From Hyperoplus lanceolatus (Eukaryota > Chordata > Actinopteri > Uranoscopiformes > Ammodytidae): a DNA stretch of 64,000 nucleotides. Below, piece by piece: positions 28,816 to 38,262 of the stretch (its first letter is position 1; every line of letters begins with the position of its first letter). A program made the translations under genes and the position numbers. The stretch is from NCBI GenBank assembly GCA_026929865.2, contig CM049408.1:5996001-6060000 (forward strand). Reading direction: 5' to 3'. The notes below the pieces were generated by a model. The model did no database searches. It was not told the DNA's origin and was given only the letters and a program-made list of their open reading frames with translations.

Positions 28816-29827
28816 TTTCTATTTTGTCAGTTGTGACTGCAGAACGTCCAAAGCAGACTGCAGGAAAAGTGTCTGCCACTGATGGGGATGAACAATAAAT
28901 AATAGTGTCATCTGCATAAAAATGACAGGCAGCATTGGTTATTGAGTCACAAAGATTGTTTACATAAATAGAAAACAACAATGGCCCTAATATGGAGCCT
29001 TGGGGCACGCCCTTTGATACAGGGAGAGAGGAGGACGAGGACTCAGCAAACTGGACAAATTGCGTTCTTACTGACAAATAATTAGAAAACCAGTCTACAG
29101 CCTGCCTAGATAAACCAATTGTGAGTAGCCTGTCTACCAAGGTGACATGGTCTACAGTATCAAATGCATTGGAAAGATCAATAAAAACAGCAGCACAATA
29201 CTTTTTACAATCCAGTGATTCAATTATATCATTAACAACTTTTAATGTTGCAGTAATTGTGCTGTGTCGTTTTCTAAAACCTGACTGGTGTTGGGATAAA
29301 ATATTATTCACGTCTAAAAAGTCTTTCAGTTGGTCACTGACACACTTTTCAAGGACTTTGGCTAAAACACATAGTTTAGAAATAGGCCTGTAATTGTTTA
29401 AAACTGTAGGATCACCTCCTTTCAACAAAGGCAGGACATAGGCAGATTTCCAAATGTTAGGAATCTCATTATTAGAAAATGTCAGATTAAAAATATGGGT
29501 AAGAGGTTCTGCTTTGAAATCCACAGCCAACTTCAAAAATAATGGCTCAAGCTTGCCAGGACCTGCAGATTTAGCAGGGTCCAAATGTTTTAGGGCTCTA
29601 TAGACCTCAATTACGTCCAGTGGAACAATATTAAAAGATTGAACACAATCGTTATTTGGGAGTGGAGATGGGGAAGTATTCTGCATATTATTAGAGTCCT
29701 GATGTAAAGACTCAAATTGAGAACCGGAGGAGACAAAATGTTCATTGAAGCAATTAAGAATTTCTAATTTATCAGTCAGACTACATGAATCCTTTACAAT
29801 ACATGTTGGTAGGTCGTTTGTGGCCAC
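28796..29827 (-). pseudogene. LINE 2 reverse transcriptase, N-terminal and palm segment
   Basis: Open for 343 codons. It includes the RT fingers/palm motifs LKHLDPAKSAGPGKLEPLFL, YRPISKLCVLAKVLEKCVSD, FIDLSNAFDTVDH, the KGVPQGSILGPLLF block and the catalytic YADD. The frame is lost after YADDTIIYCSSPSV, so the protein cannot be completed. Confidence 0.85.
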
Positions 29828-30625
29828 ATTTCCAAAAGAAGATTTGATGGTTTTCCAGAATTTTTTAGGATCATTTAAGTCGCTAGTGGTTTTTAAGAGG
29901 TAGTATTCAGCTTTAACCTGTTTGACAAGAGAGGTAAAGCGGTTTCACAGCTGTCTGAAAATCAGCCAGTCAGCATGAGAGTTGGATTTTCTGGCCTTAG
30001 TCCAGGCAATATCCCTTTCTTGTTGTAGACTAGACAGCTGAGAGGAAAACCAAGGATTGTCTCGACCTTTAACTCGGAATTTGCGGAAAGGGGCATGTTT
30101 ATTAATAATATTGCTGAAAGCATCATGAAAGTATTACAATGCCAGTTCTACATCATTGAAAAGAGAGATCCTGGACCAATCAAAGTCCCACAGATCATGG
30201 TGAAAAGCTTGCTCACAAAAATGTTTTAAATCTCGTTTAAAAATAATTTGAGAGCTTGATTTTGGAAGCTTGGCTTGCCTCACTACGGCTATAGCACAAT
30301 GGTCACTCATATCATTAGCAAAAATGCCTACAGCTGAATATTTATGAGGAGTGTTTGTTAAAAATAAATCAATAAGGGAAGATTTCTCTGGACATTTAAT
30401 ATTTGGACGAGTTGGGCTATCGATTAATTGAGTAAGATTAAATGAATCACAGGTTGATTTAAAACTGTCAGAGGCAGAGGATAACCAGTCCTAGTTAAAA
30501 TCCCCAGTGAGGAGAATCTCATTAAAGTCTAAGGTTAATAGTTGTTTATTTAATGATGACAGGGCCTCACTGGTTGCTGAGGGGGGTCTATAACAACCAG
30601 CAATGGTGATACAATGGCCTTTATA

Positions 30626-31475
30626 CAGCAGTTGGTTCTGAGCGAGTGATCTGATTGGACGAGAGACCTTCTGAGCGTTCTGAAGGAGTGCTGATATTAG
30701 CGAACAAATTCACTCAGACTGTTCACCAAACTGTAGACCAACTGTCTAAATCACTCCGCGGCTCACTGATGAGCCGGAGCTTCACTTGTGTGTTATCTGT
30801 GTGTGTGTGACTCCGGTTGACTGTGGCGAGTCTCTCCCCTGTGAGAGGGCATCGCTGCCACACACAGACAGAGACAGTGTGCGGTAGTCGCTCACACTCA
30901 CGTTACTGAAGACAGCAATAGTGTGTGGAGATAAACTCAGGCTGCTGAATAATACGAGCGCTGCATAGCTTTAGCCTAGCCTAGCTTTCCCACCTCATTG
31001 TATAACGTTACTTCCCCCGGGCCAAAATACACTCATAAACTCTGGGAAATGAAGCGTGGGGGGTTTGGATTGGGCAGCGGACCTTATTACCAACTAGATT
31101 AAGATCCGCCGTTCCGTTTCTTTGGTGATTTTTACGGGACATCGGGCCGCCGTGGTTAATGTTACCAGAGTAAACAAAGCAAGACGAGCTCACTCGCGTA
31201 AAGTTGTTGCATAGCAACGCGCTCCGCTCTGACTGCTGTTGTCGAACTATTTGTGTTGGCGGAAGCAAATACATTCTTAAATGATTAAAGATCACATTTT
31301 AAAGTTAACTTGTGAATTTCAGTTGTAAAACTGCTGTATAAAAGCAATAGCACACTCGAGGTCGCATGTTGTCGCTCTATATCAGCACTGCTGTGATTCG
31401 GTCGTAGGCACGAGGCCGCAGGCCGAGTGCCGGAGAGAAACACATGCTCCCTCTCGTGTGCTATTGCTTAATTAA
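30626..31475. mobile_element. 850-bp non-autonomous insertion with a fold-back right part
   Basis: Interrupts the LINE 2 endonuclease frame: the minus-strand codons LKLEL (right) and YKGHCITIAGCYRPP (left) rejoin if this block is removed. Inverted copies of TATACAGCAGTT lie at 30622-30633 and about 31329-31341. The right part has a fold-back with arms at about 31329-31368 and 31443-31475 (shared core AAGCAATAGCACAC). No ORF. Superfamily and TSD not resolved. Confidence 0.6.
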
Positions 31476-31902
31476 CAGTTCCAACTTCAAGGAAAGAAAC
31501 TCAAATTGGCCGCGTTTCCCAGATTCGATCGTTCTTTGGGACCAAAGAAGGGTCGAAAGAAGGGTTTGCCAAAGAAGGAGCGCTAAGATACGGGTGTTTC
31601 CCAGATGGCTTCTTAAGTGCCTTCTTTGGAGAACGCGTAAGACGAAGCGAAATAAGTACTTTGGTGGGAGCTGTCCACCGCGGTGGTGCTGAAACTGAAT
31701 AAATCGATGCCAAGCGAATCGATCACCCACCTCTTTATCAGTGCATAAGTCACACACAGCGCCCCGTGGTCACCCCCACACAGGTGGAATTAGGCTACGC
31801 ATGTATCGTGTGTGTGGGGGTGTGTGGGTGCGGGGGGGGGGGGTGTGTGTGGCAACAAGTGTATCCAAGTAGTAATCAAGCCCATTAGCGCATATATACC
31901 CC

Positions 31903-32259
31903 GTGGATAGGCACACACATGTGAGAGTGGAAGAAAGCGGCAGCAAAAGAAACAAGCGGGCACCGTCGTTTACCGCGGAGGAGATGGGCGTCTTAGTGGA
32001 CGAGGTCTGGCAGCACCAGGCAGTTTTATTCGGGGGAACAAGGGGCAAAAAGAACATCACGGTGAAGAACCGTGTTAGGCAGGCCATAGCCGAAAATATG
32101 TCCCCCTCCATCCCATGTGGCCTGCGTGACTGGCGTGCTGTGAGGAAGAAGTGGCAGGAGTTCCAGAACCAAACAAAAAGGAAGAGTGCGAAGGCTTCAC
32201 TAATCAATCTCCCTTCGTTGCAGGTGATGCAGACGCCCAGTAAAGACAGCGCGGAGTAA
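31903..32259 (+). CDS. Myb/SANT-like DNA-binding protein of a Harbinger-like element (118 aa)
   Basis: Reads RNKRAPSFTAEEMGVLVDEV, then LFGGTRGKKNITVKNRVRQA and GLRDWRAVRKKWQEFQNQTK. This has the helix pattern and spacing of the Myb_DNA-bind_5/NAIF1-type SANT domain (about residues 15-95). Family knowledge: Harbinger elements code for such a Myb-like protein that brings the transposase to the nucleus and DNA. No start-site evidence exists beyond the Met at 31903. It is open and short, possibly truncated at the C-terminus. It is likely not a host gene. Confidence 0.65.
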   Translation: MDRHTHVRVEESGSKRNKRAPSFTAEEMGVLVDEVWQHQAVLFGGTRGKKNITVKNRVRQAIAENMSPSIPCGLRDWRAVRKKWQEFQNQTKRKSAKASLINLPSLQVMQTPSKDSAE

Positions 32260-32499
32260 CCCCTCCCCCATATGGTTTCAATAACTACTTTGGTTTCCTT
32301 TTCAACCATGTATTGTGTGGATCATTTTGCATTGAAATGAGAGTGTCAAACCTAGAGCAACAAAAAGTCCCAGGCAATTTGTAATTTATCAAAGCGTAGG
32401 TTAATGACGTGTGCGTATTGTGCGCCCTTTCAACAGCATTCCAGTGCCAGACTTTCAGGTAAAGCACTCGGACACTGCAGCAATACTCATAGTGTGCAG

Positions 32500-33712
32500 G
32501 GGCCTGTTTCAGGTAGCTGGTTTTGAGGCAACCCAGAGTTTGTTCGCTCTGAGTTGGTGGAAACTCTGGGTTTTCCGTTTCAGGTAGCAGGTTCAGTGCA
32601 ACCGAGAGTCAGTTACTGCGGCAACATACGCCGTGGGTCTAACCTGCTGGATAGGTGGTTAGACCTACCCGAGTTTGTTTTCACTTTACGCTGCAGCTCC
32701 GACTGAAGAAAGAGTCACTGTCACACGTGTCCCTGTACAGTTTGAAGCAAAATCACTCTATAGAAATCTCCATCGGGATGTTTTTATCATTTCCTGATGA
32801 TTTTACGTTTGACCAATCATTTATCTGATCAGTAGTCTTGTTCTCAGCCCTCGGTCCGTTCATATAGGCGGCCACCTTACACATCGTGACATGCTCTACA
32901 ATCAGATTAATAAACCTATTTGTATTGTATGCTTTTTAACGTCTGTGCCACTGAACAGATTTTTGTCAGGTGGATTCATGTAACGCTGCGGCTGCACGCG
33001 ATCGTTGTAGTTCACTTGTGCGATCCCAAAGTCACAGACAAGCCTCGTTAAATAGCCTAATATGAATATAAAAATGATATAATAATTTAAACTGTGATCT
33101 TGAGGAAAATGAATCTGGTAATAAATCAATCAGGCTCTTCAATGGAAACTGTCACCTAATGTGTCTTGACGTTCATGTATTTCACTCCCCATTTAAAAGA
33201 AGCGACAGTCTGTTCTGTTTACTGCACAGTAGGCTTTAGGCACTGTCAGCAATGCTGTGCTGCGCCAGCTTTATTACTTTACAGCTGATATGCGTAACTT
33301 TTTAAAATAGACTATGGCTTCTCATACGGAAGCGAAATGATTATCTTGACAAAAAATGTTTGCTCTGTTTTTTTTCTGAATTGCCGAGGAGATTAGATCA
33401 GAGTTATGAGACAATATCCCGTTAATTCTTCTCCATAGGCTACCATAAGCTCATTCGTTAATATTTCTAACTCTAGTGGGAGGAGCGGAGATTTCTTTTT
33501 TTCTTTTTTGAGAAGTGGAGAAGTGGGAGGATCAATCATTTGTTTCTTCTGTTTCCATGGTGAATCATGTTATCAGCGATCCATTGACGATGGCTTTTAT
33601 GCACACGCTCCACCCAGAGTGAACACGCTCAGAGTTGATAAACCCAACGCTGATCCACTGTTCTGAAACCGAAAACCCAGAGTATGTAAAACCAGCTACC
33701 TGAAATAGGCCC
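32500..33712. mobile_element. MITE with GGGCCTGTTTCAGGTAGC ends, CAG TSD
   Basis: 1213 bp with terminal inverted repeats of about 24 bp (GGGCCTGTTTCAGGTAGCTG... and its complement with one mismatch). CAG lies on both sides (32497-32499 and 33713-33715). It is nested inside the Harbinger-like element. No coding capacity. A CAG (CWG) duplication is, as I recall, the pattern of vertebrate Harbinger3-type elements. Confidence 0.75.
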
Positions 33713-35108
33713 CAGGACGTTACATTTAGCCTACATCTGCTGGTTCTGTTTATTTATTTCAGCCTTCAGGCCTGAGAGTTGATATGGGTGATGTGGTGGT
33801 TGTGGGTTTATGGTTTAGTGATCAGTGCTTGGTGACTGGTGGTAAAGGGGTAGGGGCTGGGGGTTGTTGGACCTCAGAAGAGGTTGATATGTTCTTAAAA
33901 ACGCAGCGCAGCCAGAAGCTGCATCTCTGGGCTGAAGGAAAAATTGCATGTGTCAGTTGGCTGGGGCAGTCGGTACTTTGCCTGGACGGCCCGGTCTGAT
34001 AGCACGTCCAGTGGGGAGAAGTGCCGACGCACGTATGCATTTATGTAAACCGTCTGGCTTCGTGCACGGCGAGGCTGTTGTATTGCAGCCATGGTTTCTT
34101 ACACGCGCGGACTTTGGCAACGCCTTTATAGCAGGTGGAGCCGCTCTGGATGAGGTTCAGCTGAGTTCAATTAAATCTGTTTCCTTGATATCTGTCAAAT
34201 GCCACAGGGTTGTGGATGTTTTTTTATGTGTAGTAGGCCTACTATAAACTATTGTGTGTGGAAAACGTAAACGTGTAATTCATTAAAACATTTTTTTCTC
34301 CACTATTAGTCTATGTTTCTTGCGCCAGTGGTCCGCATTGAACATTGTTTTATTATTTCGAAAAGTGGAGGAAATAAATTTCCCTGAAGCGGCATGATCA
34401 CTGACGATTTGGTCGCTAAGAAGGTTGAAAGAGTGGGTCAGCGCCGTCGTACAGTTCCGTCTTAGTGAAAGTACTACTTTCGCTAAGAACGAATCTGGGA
34501 AACGCATTCTTCTTTCACAGCGTTCTTAAGAGCGCTCCAAAGAAGTAGCCTACTTAGCCCAAAGAGGCTCTTAATGAATCTGGCAAACGCGGCCATTGTT
34601 TGCTGAGATACAGATGAAAGAAGGTAGTCTGAAATTTGTTTTTTGTGAAAATGGCAATGCCGCCACCCTTCCTAGGACGGTCACAACGAAAAACATTGTA
34701 GCCCTTAATTGCGATGTCTTTGTCTGTTACAGATTTATTTAACCATGTTTCTGTCAATACAAGAATGTCAGTCTCAGACGTTTTAGCCCAAATTTTTACA
34801 AGATCCAGTTTAGGAAGTAAACTTCTAACGTTTACATGAACACCCCCACGCACTCTCCGGTCCTCCTCTTCCACTCAACTTAGGCTATTGTTCCACCCGC
34901 CCGTCTGGTTACCATGGGGTCCAGGGCATTCAGCCGATCTGCCCCCCACCTCTGGAACACCCTCACACCTGTCATCCGTAACTCCGACACTCTTTCCACA
35001 TTCAAGATCCATCTAAAAACCCATCTTTTTAAACTGTCATATTCCATATAATTCATTGTCTACCACCCATCTCACCACCCTTGTGTAAATTGTTTCAATG
35101 TGTCTTGT

Positions 35109-35685
35109 TATTTATGTTATGCCCCAGTCTAGGGGAACCCAGAGGCGTAACATAAATGCTACAATCCCACTCCCCGATCCCCAAACCACCACACAACAAC
35201 TTTTCTAAAGTAAGATAAATGGTCATTTATTTTGAACTGAGCAATAATGAACAGAAGCAGCAATAATCTTCAGGGTGAGTTAACGCCAAAACAACCTAAG
35301 TGGAAACAAAAGCACGAGCAAACCCTAACCTAAACATTAACAAAATCAAGAGACAAACTCTGCAAAATAAACGGCAACTCACCCCTACAACTGAATAATA
35401 ATACTTAACACATGATAAAGAATAATTAAAGTGGTTTAGGAAATCGTGAGTGGGTGCTGCTGCTGTCAACCATGCCGACCGGCGGAGTGGCTCCGGTGGA
35501 GCCTTTAACTGCACCCGGGCTGATAGTGGCCAATCACCTCCCTCTCCTCACCATGGCCAAATCACCTGCACCTGTACCTGTATAGATGCCCACTCACACA
35601 GAGAGGTCTCACTCCCACACCAAGCAAGAAGAAAACAAAAGGAAAACAGCACAGAACCAGGAAGATACGGCCCAGGGTCGTAACA
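35109..35685. mobile_element. LTR-like insertion in the LINE 1 3' UTR
   Basis: 577 bp, flanked by CTTGT on both sides (35104-35108, 35686-35690), a 5-bp duplication as LTR elements make. Inverted ends TGTTATGCCCC (35115-35125) and GGGTCGTAACA (35675-35685) begin TG and end CA as in a solo LTR, but six extra bases precede the left end. Class uncertain. Confidence 0.5.
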
Positions 35686-35853
35686 CTTGTGTTTTTTATC
35701 ATTGTTGATTTTGTTTTTTAACTATGCCCTGTAAGGTGACCTTGGGTGCTTTGAAAGGCGCCCTCAAATAAAATTAATTATTATTATTATTAAATTGGAA
35801 TCTTTCCCCATCTTTAACATTCATCCAATGATATCAATGATCATTTCTAATAC

Positions 35854-35897
<44 letters not shown>
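35854..35897. repeat. (CA)n microsatellite
   Basis: About 21 CA units between the LINE 1 tail and the babam2 3' UTR. Confidence 0.95.
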
Positions 35898-35898
<1 letters not shown>

Positions 35899-35929
35899 TG
35901 CAGACCAAAGACATACATTGACACGCTGT

Positions 35930-36623
35930 CTGTGGAGACTGGACTTCTTTATTGGATAGACATTTTGACAAAACATATTCTTCAGTAACTTACAGAACTG
36001 TCAAGATGTCAAAGACAAAGGAAATAGACTTCATAAAGACCTAAACAGTCAAATGGATCATACAGACGATTAAAAGGCAAAACGAGTTGATGACCATTTT
36101 AACATCAGACAGGTGAGTCAAACTTGAAGATTGAGTTCATGGTGGCTAGAGCTCCTGTGTGATTTTACATGTAGTTGACATGTTGTTAGGTATCAGCAAA
36201 TATGTGTTCAAAGCGTGGGCAGGTAAAGGGTGGAGTATTGTGAGCCCCACCCTCTCTGTGGTTAGGCAGACAGACAGATTATACAGGTTATCACATTTAC
36301 CTTTTGGAATTTGTGTTCAGCTGGCAACACGCGAGAAACAACCAGAGCCATTTTTTATGAGGTTTTAACTGTAGCGTGTGTCAATGCTTCTACACTAAAC
36401 TAGTTTCTCGCTGAAAGAGAAAGAAAAAAAAAGAATATACCAAGAGGCAACAGCTTTTAACGTTAAACTGTAGAATTCACAGAGTCTGTGTGCATTAAAC
36501 ACACCGTCATTCTCACTGTACAGTTACAGTGTGTGCGTACGGCACAATGGCACGCACAGACACACACTCATTTATACACTCTCACAGGCAAACTCTCCAG
36601 GCGTGTCATTAAGCCGGAGAGTA
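35930..36623 (-). other. babam2: babam2 3' UTR
   Basis: Follows the stop codon at 36624-36626. A minus-strand AATAAA (complement of 35948-35953) is the best polyadenylation signal and puts the transcript end at about 35925-35935. The exact end is inferred. Confidence 0.6.
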
Positions 36624-36687
36624 CTAGAGTTTCCCGTTGGCAAAGGCTCCCTCTTGGAACTGAGGGATAAAGCTCTTGAAGTACGCT
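36624..36687 (-). CDS. babam2: babam2 last coding exon
   Basis: 64 bp: [20 protein letters not shown] followed by TAG. It matches the conserved BABAM2 C-terminus. Confidence 0.95.
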
Positions 36688-38157
36688 CTGGGTGAGAGAC
36701 AGAGAGAGGGAGGTGGGGACAGAGGGAGAGAGAGAGAGAGAGAGAACAGCAAATGAAAACATCAACATATGACAATCAACATGTTTCTACTTATTCAATG
36801 TACCTAACAAATTCAAAGGGTCAGTCCCAGCCACAGCATGCATTAACAGTGCAGATGAAAGGCAGAATGTGGTTAGGCGTTACAATTAGGGTTGTAAATG
36901 AGATATCTGCTGTGTGTGTTTTCTTATGCAGAAGACGTACCGTCAACGGAAATACAAAAATAAAAAAACATTCTGTGGATAGATTACGATGTATTGAGAT
37001 AAATAGATAAGAAAAAGGAATACGCACACGGCTAACTTATCAGTTAAGAAATGTTGCCCGGTGCAACCTCTGTATTATCTCAGATCTTTCTAATGTTTAC
37101 AGCAATTATCAACCTTTGCCATTCAAAGGGCAAACAGGCCATAGCTGACGCCTATACATTTACTGGGGTCACTCCAGTGTATATTTACTAAAGGTGGGAT
37201 CAAAGCTGTGAATTTCAACAACTGGCCTGTGGGTAGGGCAGTGGTGTTATTGTATTATACATAATGCATACTATACCTGATACTCAGCATGACTGCACTT
37301 AAAAATACATTTTTACTGGGCTTTACAGAGTTGGGAGAATACTCCTGAAATGCACTGAACTTACTAATTTAAAGACTTGCAAAACATCTTGCTGCTTTTA
37401 CTTTTTCAGGAACATGGCCACTGTATTTGCATTCCATTTTTATTCTACATGCAGCATGTTTAAAAATGGCTTGTAGGGATGAAAAAATCTATACGAATGA
37501 AAATAGTATGATCTCCCCCGCTATATGGGGCCCAGTGCTGCGGCACTTAGGGAAGCAAAAGGTGTGAGGTTTGACCCCGTTTTGTTTTTGTTTTAGCTTT
37601 GTTTTGTTTCTTGTGTATTTATAGCTTATTTTCTTAATCATTTTGTCTTAGTTATTTATTAATTTTTTTTTCTGTATTCCTTGTCTGTTTATGTGAAGGA
37701 GGGGAAGGGGGAAGGGGAAGGGGGGAAGGGGGAAGGGGGGAGGGGGAAGGGGGAAGGGAGAGTGTTGTGTATGTATTGTATGTGTTTAATTATTCTGTTT
37801 TTTTTTGTCCATGTGTATAAAACTTTAAAACCACTAAAATAAAAGTTTTGAAAATAGTATGATCTCCAAAATGCGGAGGGATCTAAGGAGACAAGAGATC
37901 CACCACTCACTTGGCCCTCTTTGCCATCTCGTTGCCGTCCCAGCGAGGGCTGTAGGGATAGGACTTCTGCACCTGAGAGTAGAGCTGTCCGCTGCTGGTG
38001 AAGTGGTAGACGGACTGGAAGGTTAAGGTGGGCTGGTCCCTGGGGAAGTACAGCGGGAGGTCCACTGTGTACATGTATAGAAGGAGGAAGAAGTGAAAAA
38101 AAAGGATCATAAAGTGACCACATCAGATGTGAGCCAGGCAGATTGAGAAAAGTAAGT

Positions 38158-38194
<37 letters not shown>

Positions 38195-38226
38195 GGTATG
38201 ATTGTGTGTGTGTGTGTGTGTGTGTG

Positions 38227-38262
<36 letters not shown>

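Larger units (their letters stand above)
31508..34594 (+). mobile_element. Harbinger-like DNA transposon with SANT/Myb ORF, transposase missing
   Basis: Terminal inverted repeats GGCCGCGTTTCCCAGATTC (31508-31526) and the complement of GGCCGCGTTTGCCAGATTC (34576-34594). It is flanked by ATT on both sides (31505-31507, 34595-34597). Removing element plus one ATT restores the LINE 2 codons SKQFEFLSLK, which supports the 3-bp duplication. A 3-bp TSD and a Myb/SANT-like ORF at 31903-32259 fit the PIF/Harbinger superfamily. No DDE transposase is seen, so the copy is non-autonomous. A 1.2-kb MITE sits inside it (32500-33712). Confidence 0.72.
27799..34841 (-). mobile_element. LINE 2: minus-strand L2/Rex1-like retrotransposon, interrupted and inactive
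   Basis: Minus-strand non-LTR element with endonuclease and reverse transcriptase coding, inserted in LINE 1 just after its CELL codons. Endonuclease start: VRSLLPKLDLVKIWAKTSET and TDILVLTETWL, about 34840-34620. Later endonuclease parts include AGCYRPPSATSEAL and SSLIDLFL, in 30620-30360. RT: VPQGSILGPLLFSIYVNNL and HFYADDTIIY at about 29020-28900. The C-terminal part is open from 28815 to 28069. A frameshift lies near 28810-28830, and stop codons at the complements of 30491-30493 and 29945-29947. The 3' end is (TTGA)n, the complement of 27799-27813, preceded by a small hairpin and CCTGGTTAAATAAAGG. It carries two insertions (30626-31475 and 31508-34594). Confidence 0.8.
26135..35792 (+). 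mobile_element. L2-like LINE (LINE 1), host of a nested transposon stack
   Basis: A 5'-truncated plus-strand non-LTR retrotransposon in six pieces: 26135-26332, 26416-26502, 27674-27798, about 34842-35108 and 35686-35792, with poly-C at 26333-26415. The first piece encodes the RT catalytic segment [13 protein letters not shown] and [13 protein letters not shown]. Pieces 2 and 3 rejoin as [20 protein letters not shown]. Piece 4 continues with RTLRSSSSTQL and SRAFSRSAPHLWNTLTP. Piece 5 ends in an L2-style tail (ttgaaaggcgccctcaaataaa) and (TTA)n. The pieces are separated by LINE 3, LINE 2 and an LTR-like insertion. It is inactive. Confidence 0.8.

Noticed and set aside
31903..32259. SANT-domain ORF as a host transcription factor
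   Set aside because: It lies between transposon TIRs and within a LINE, so an element-encoded protein is the better reading.
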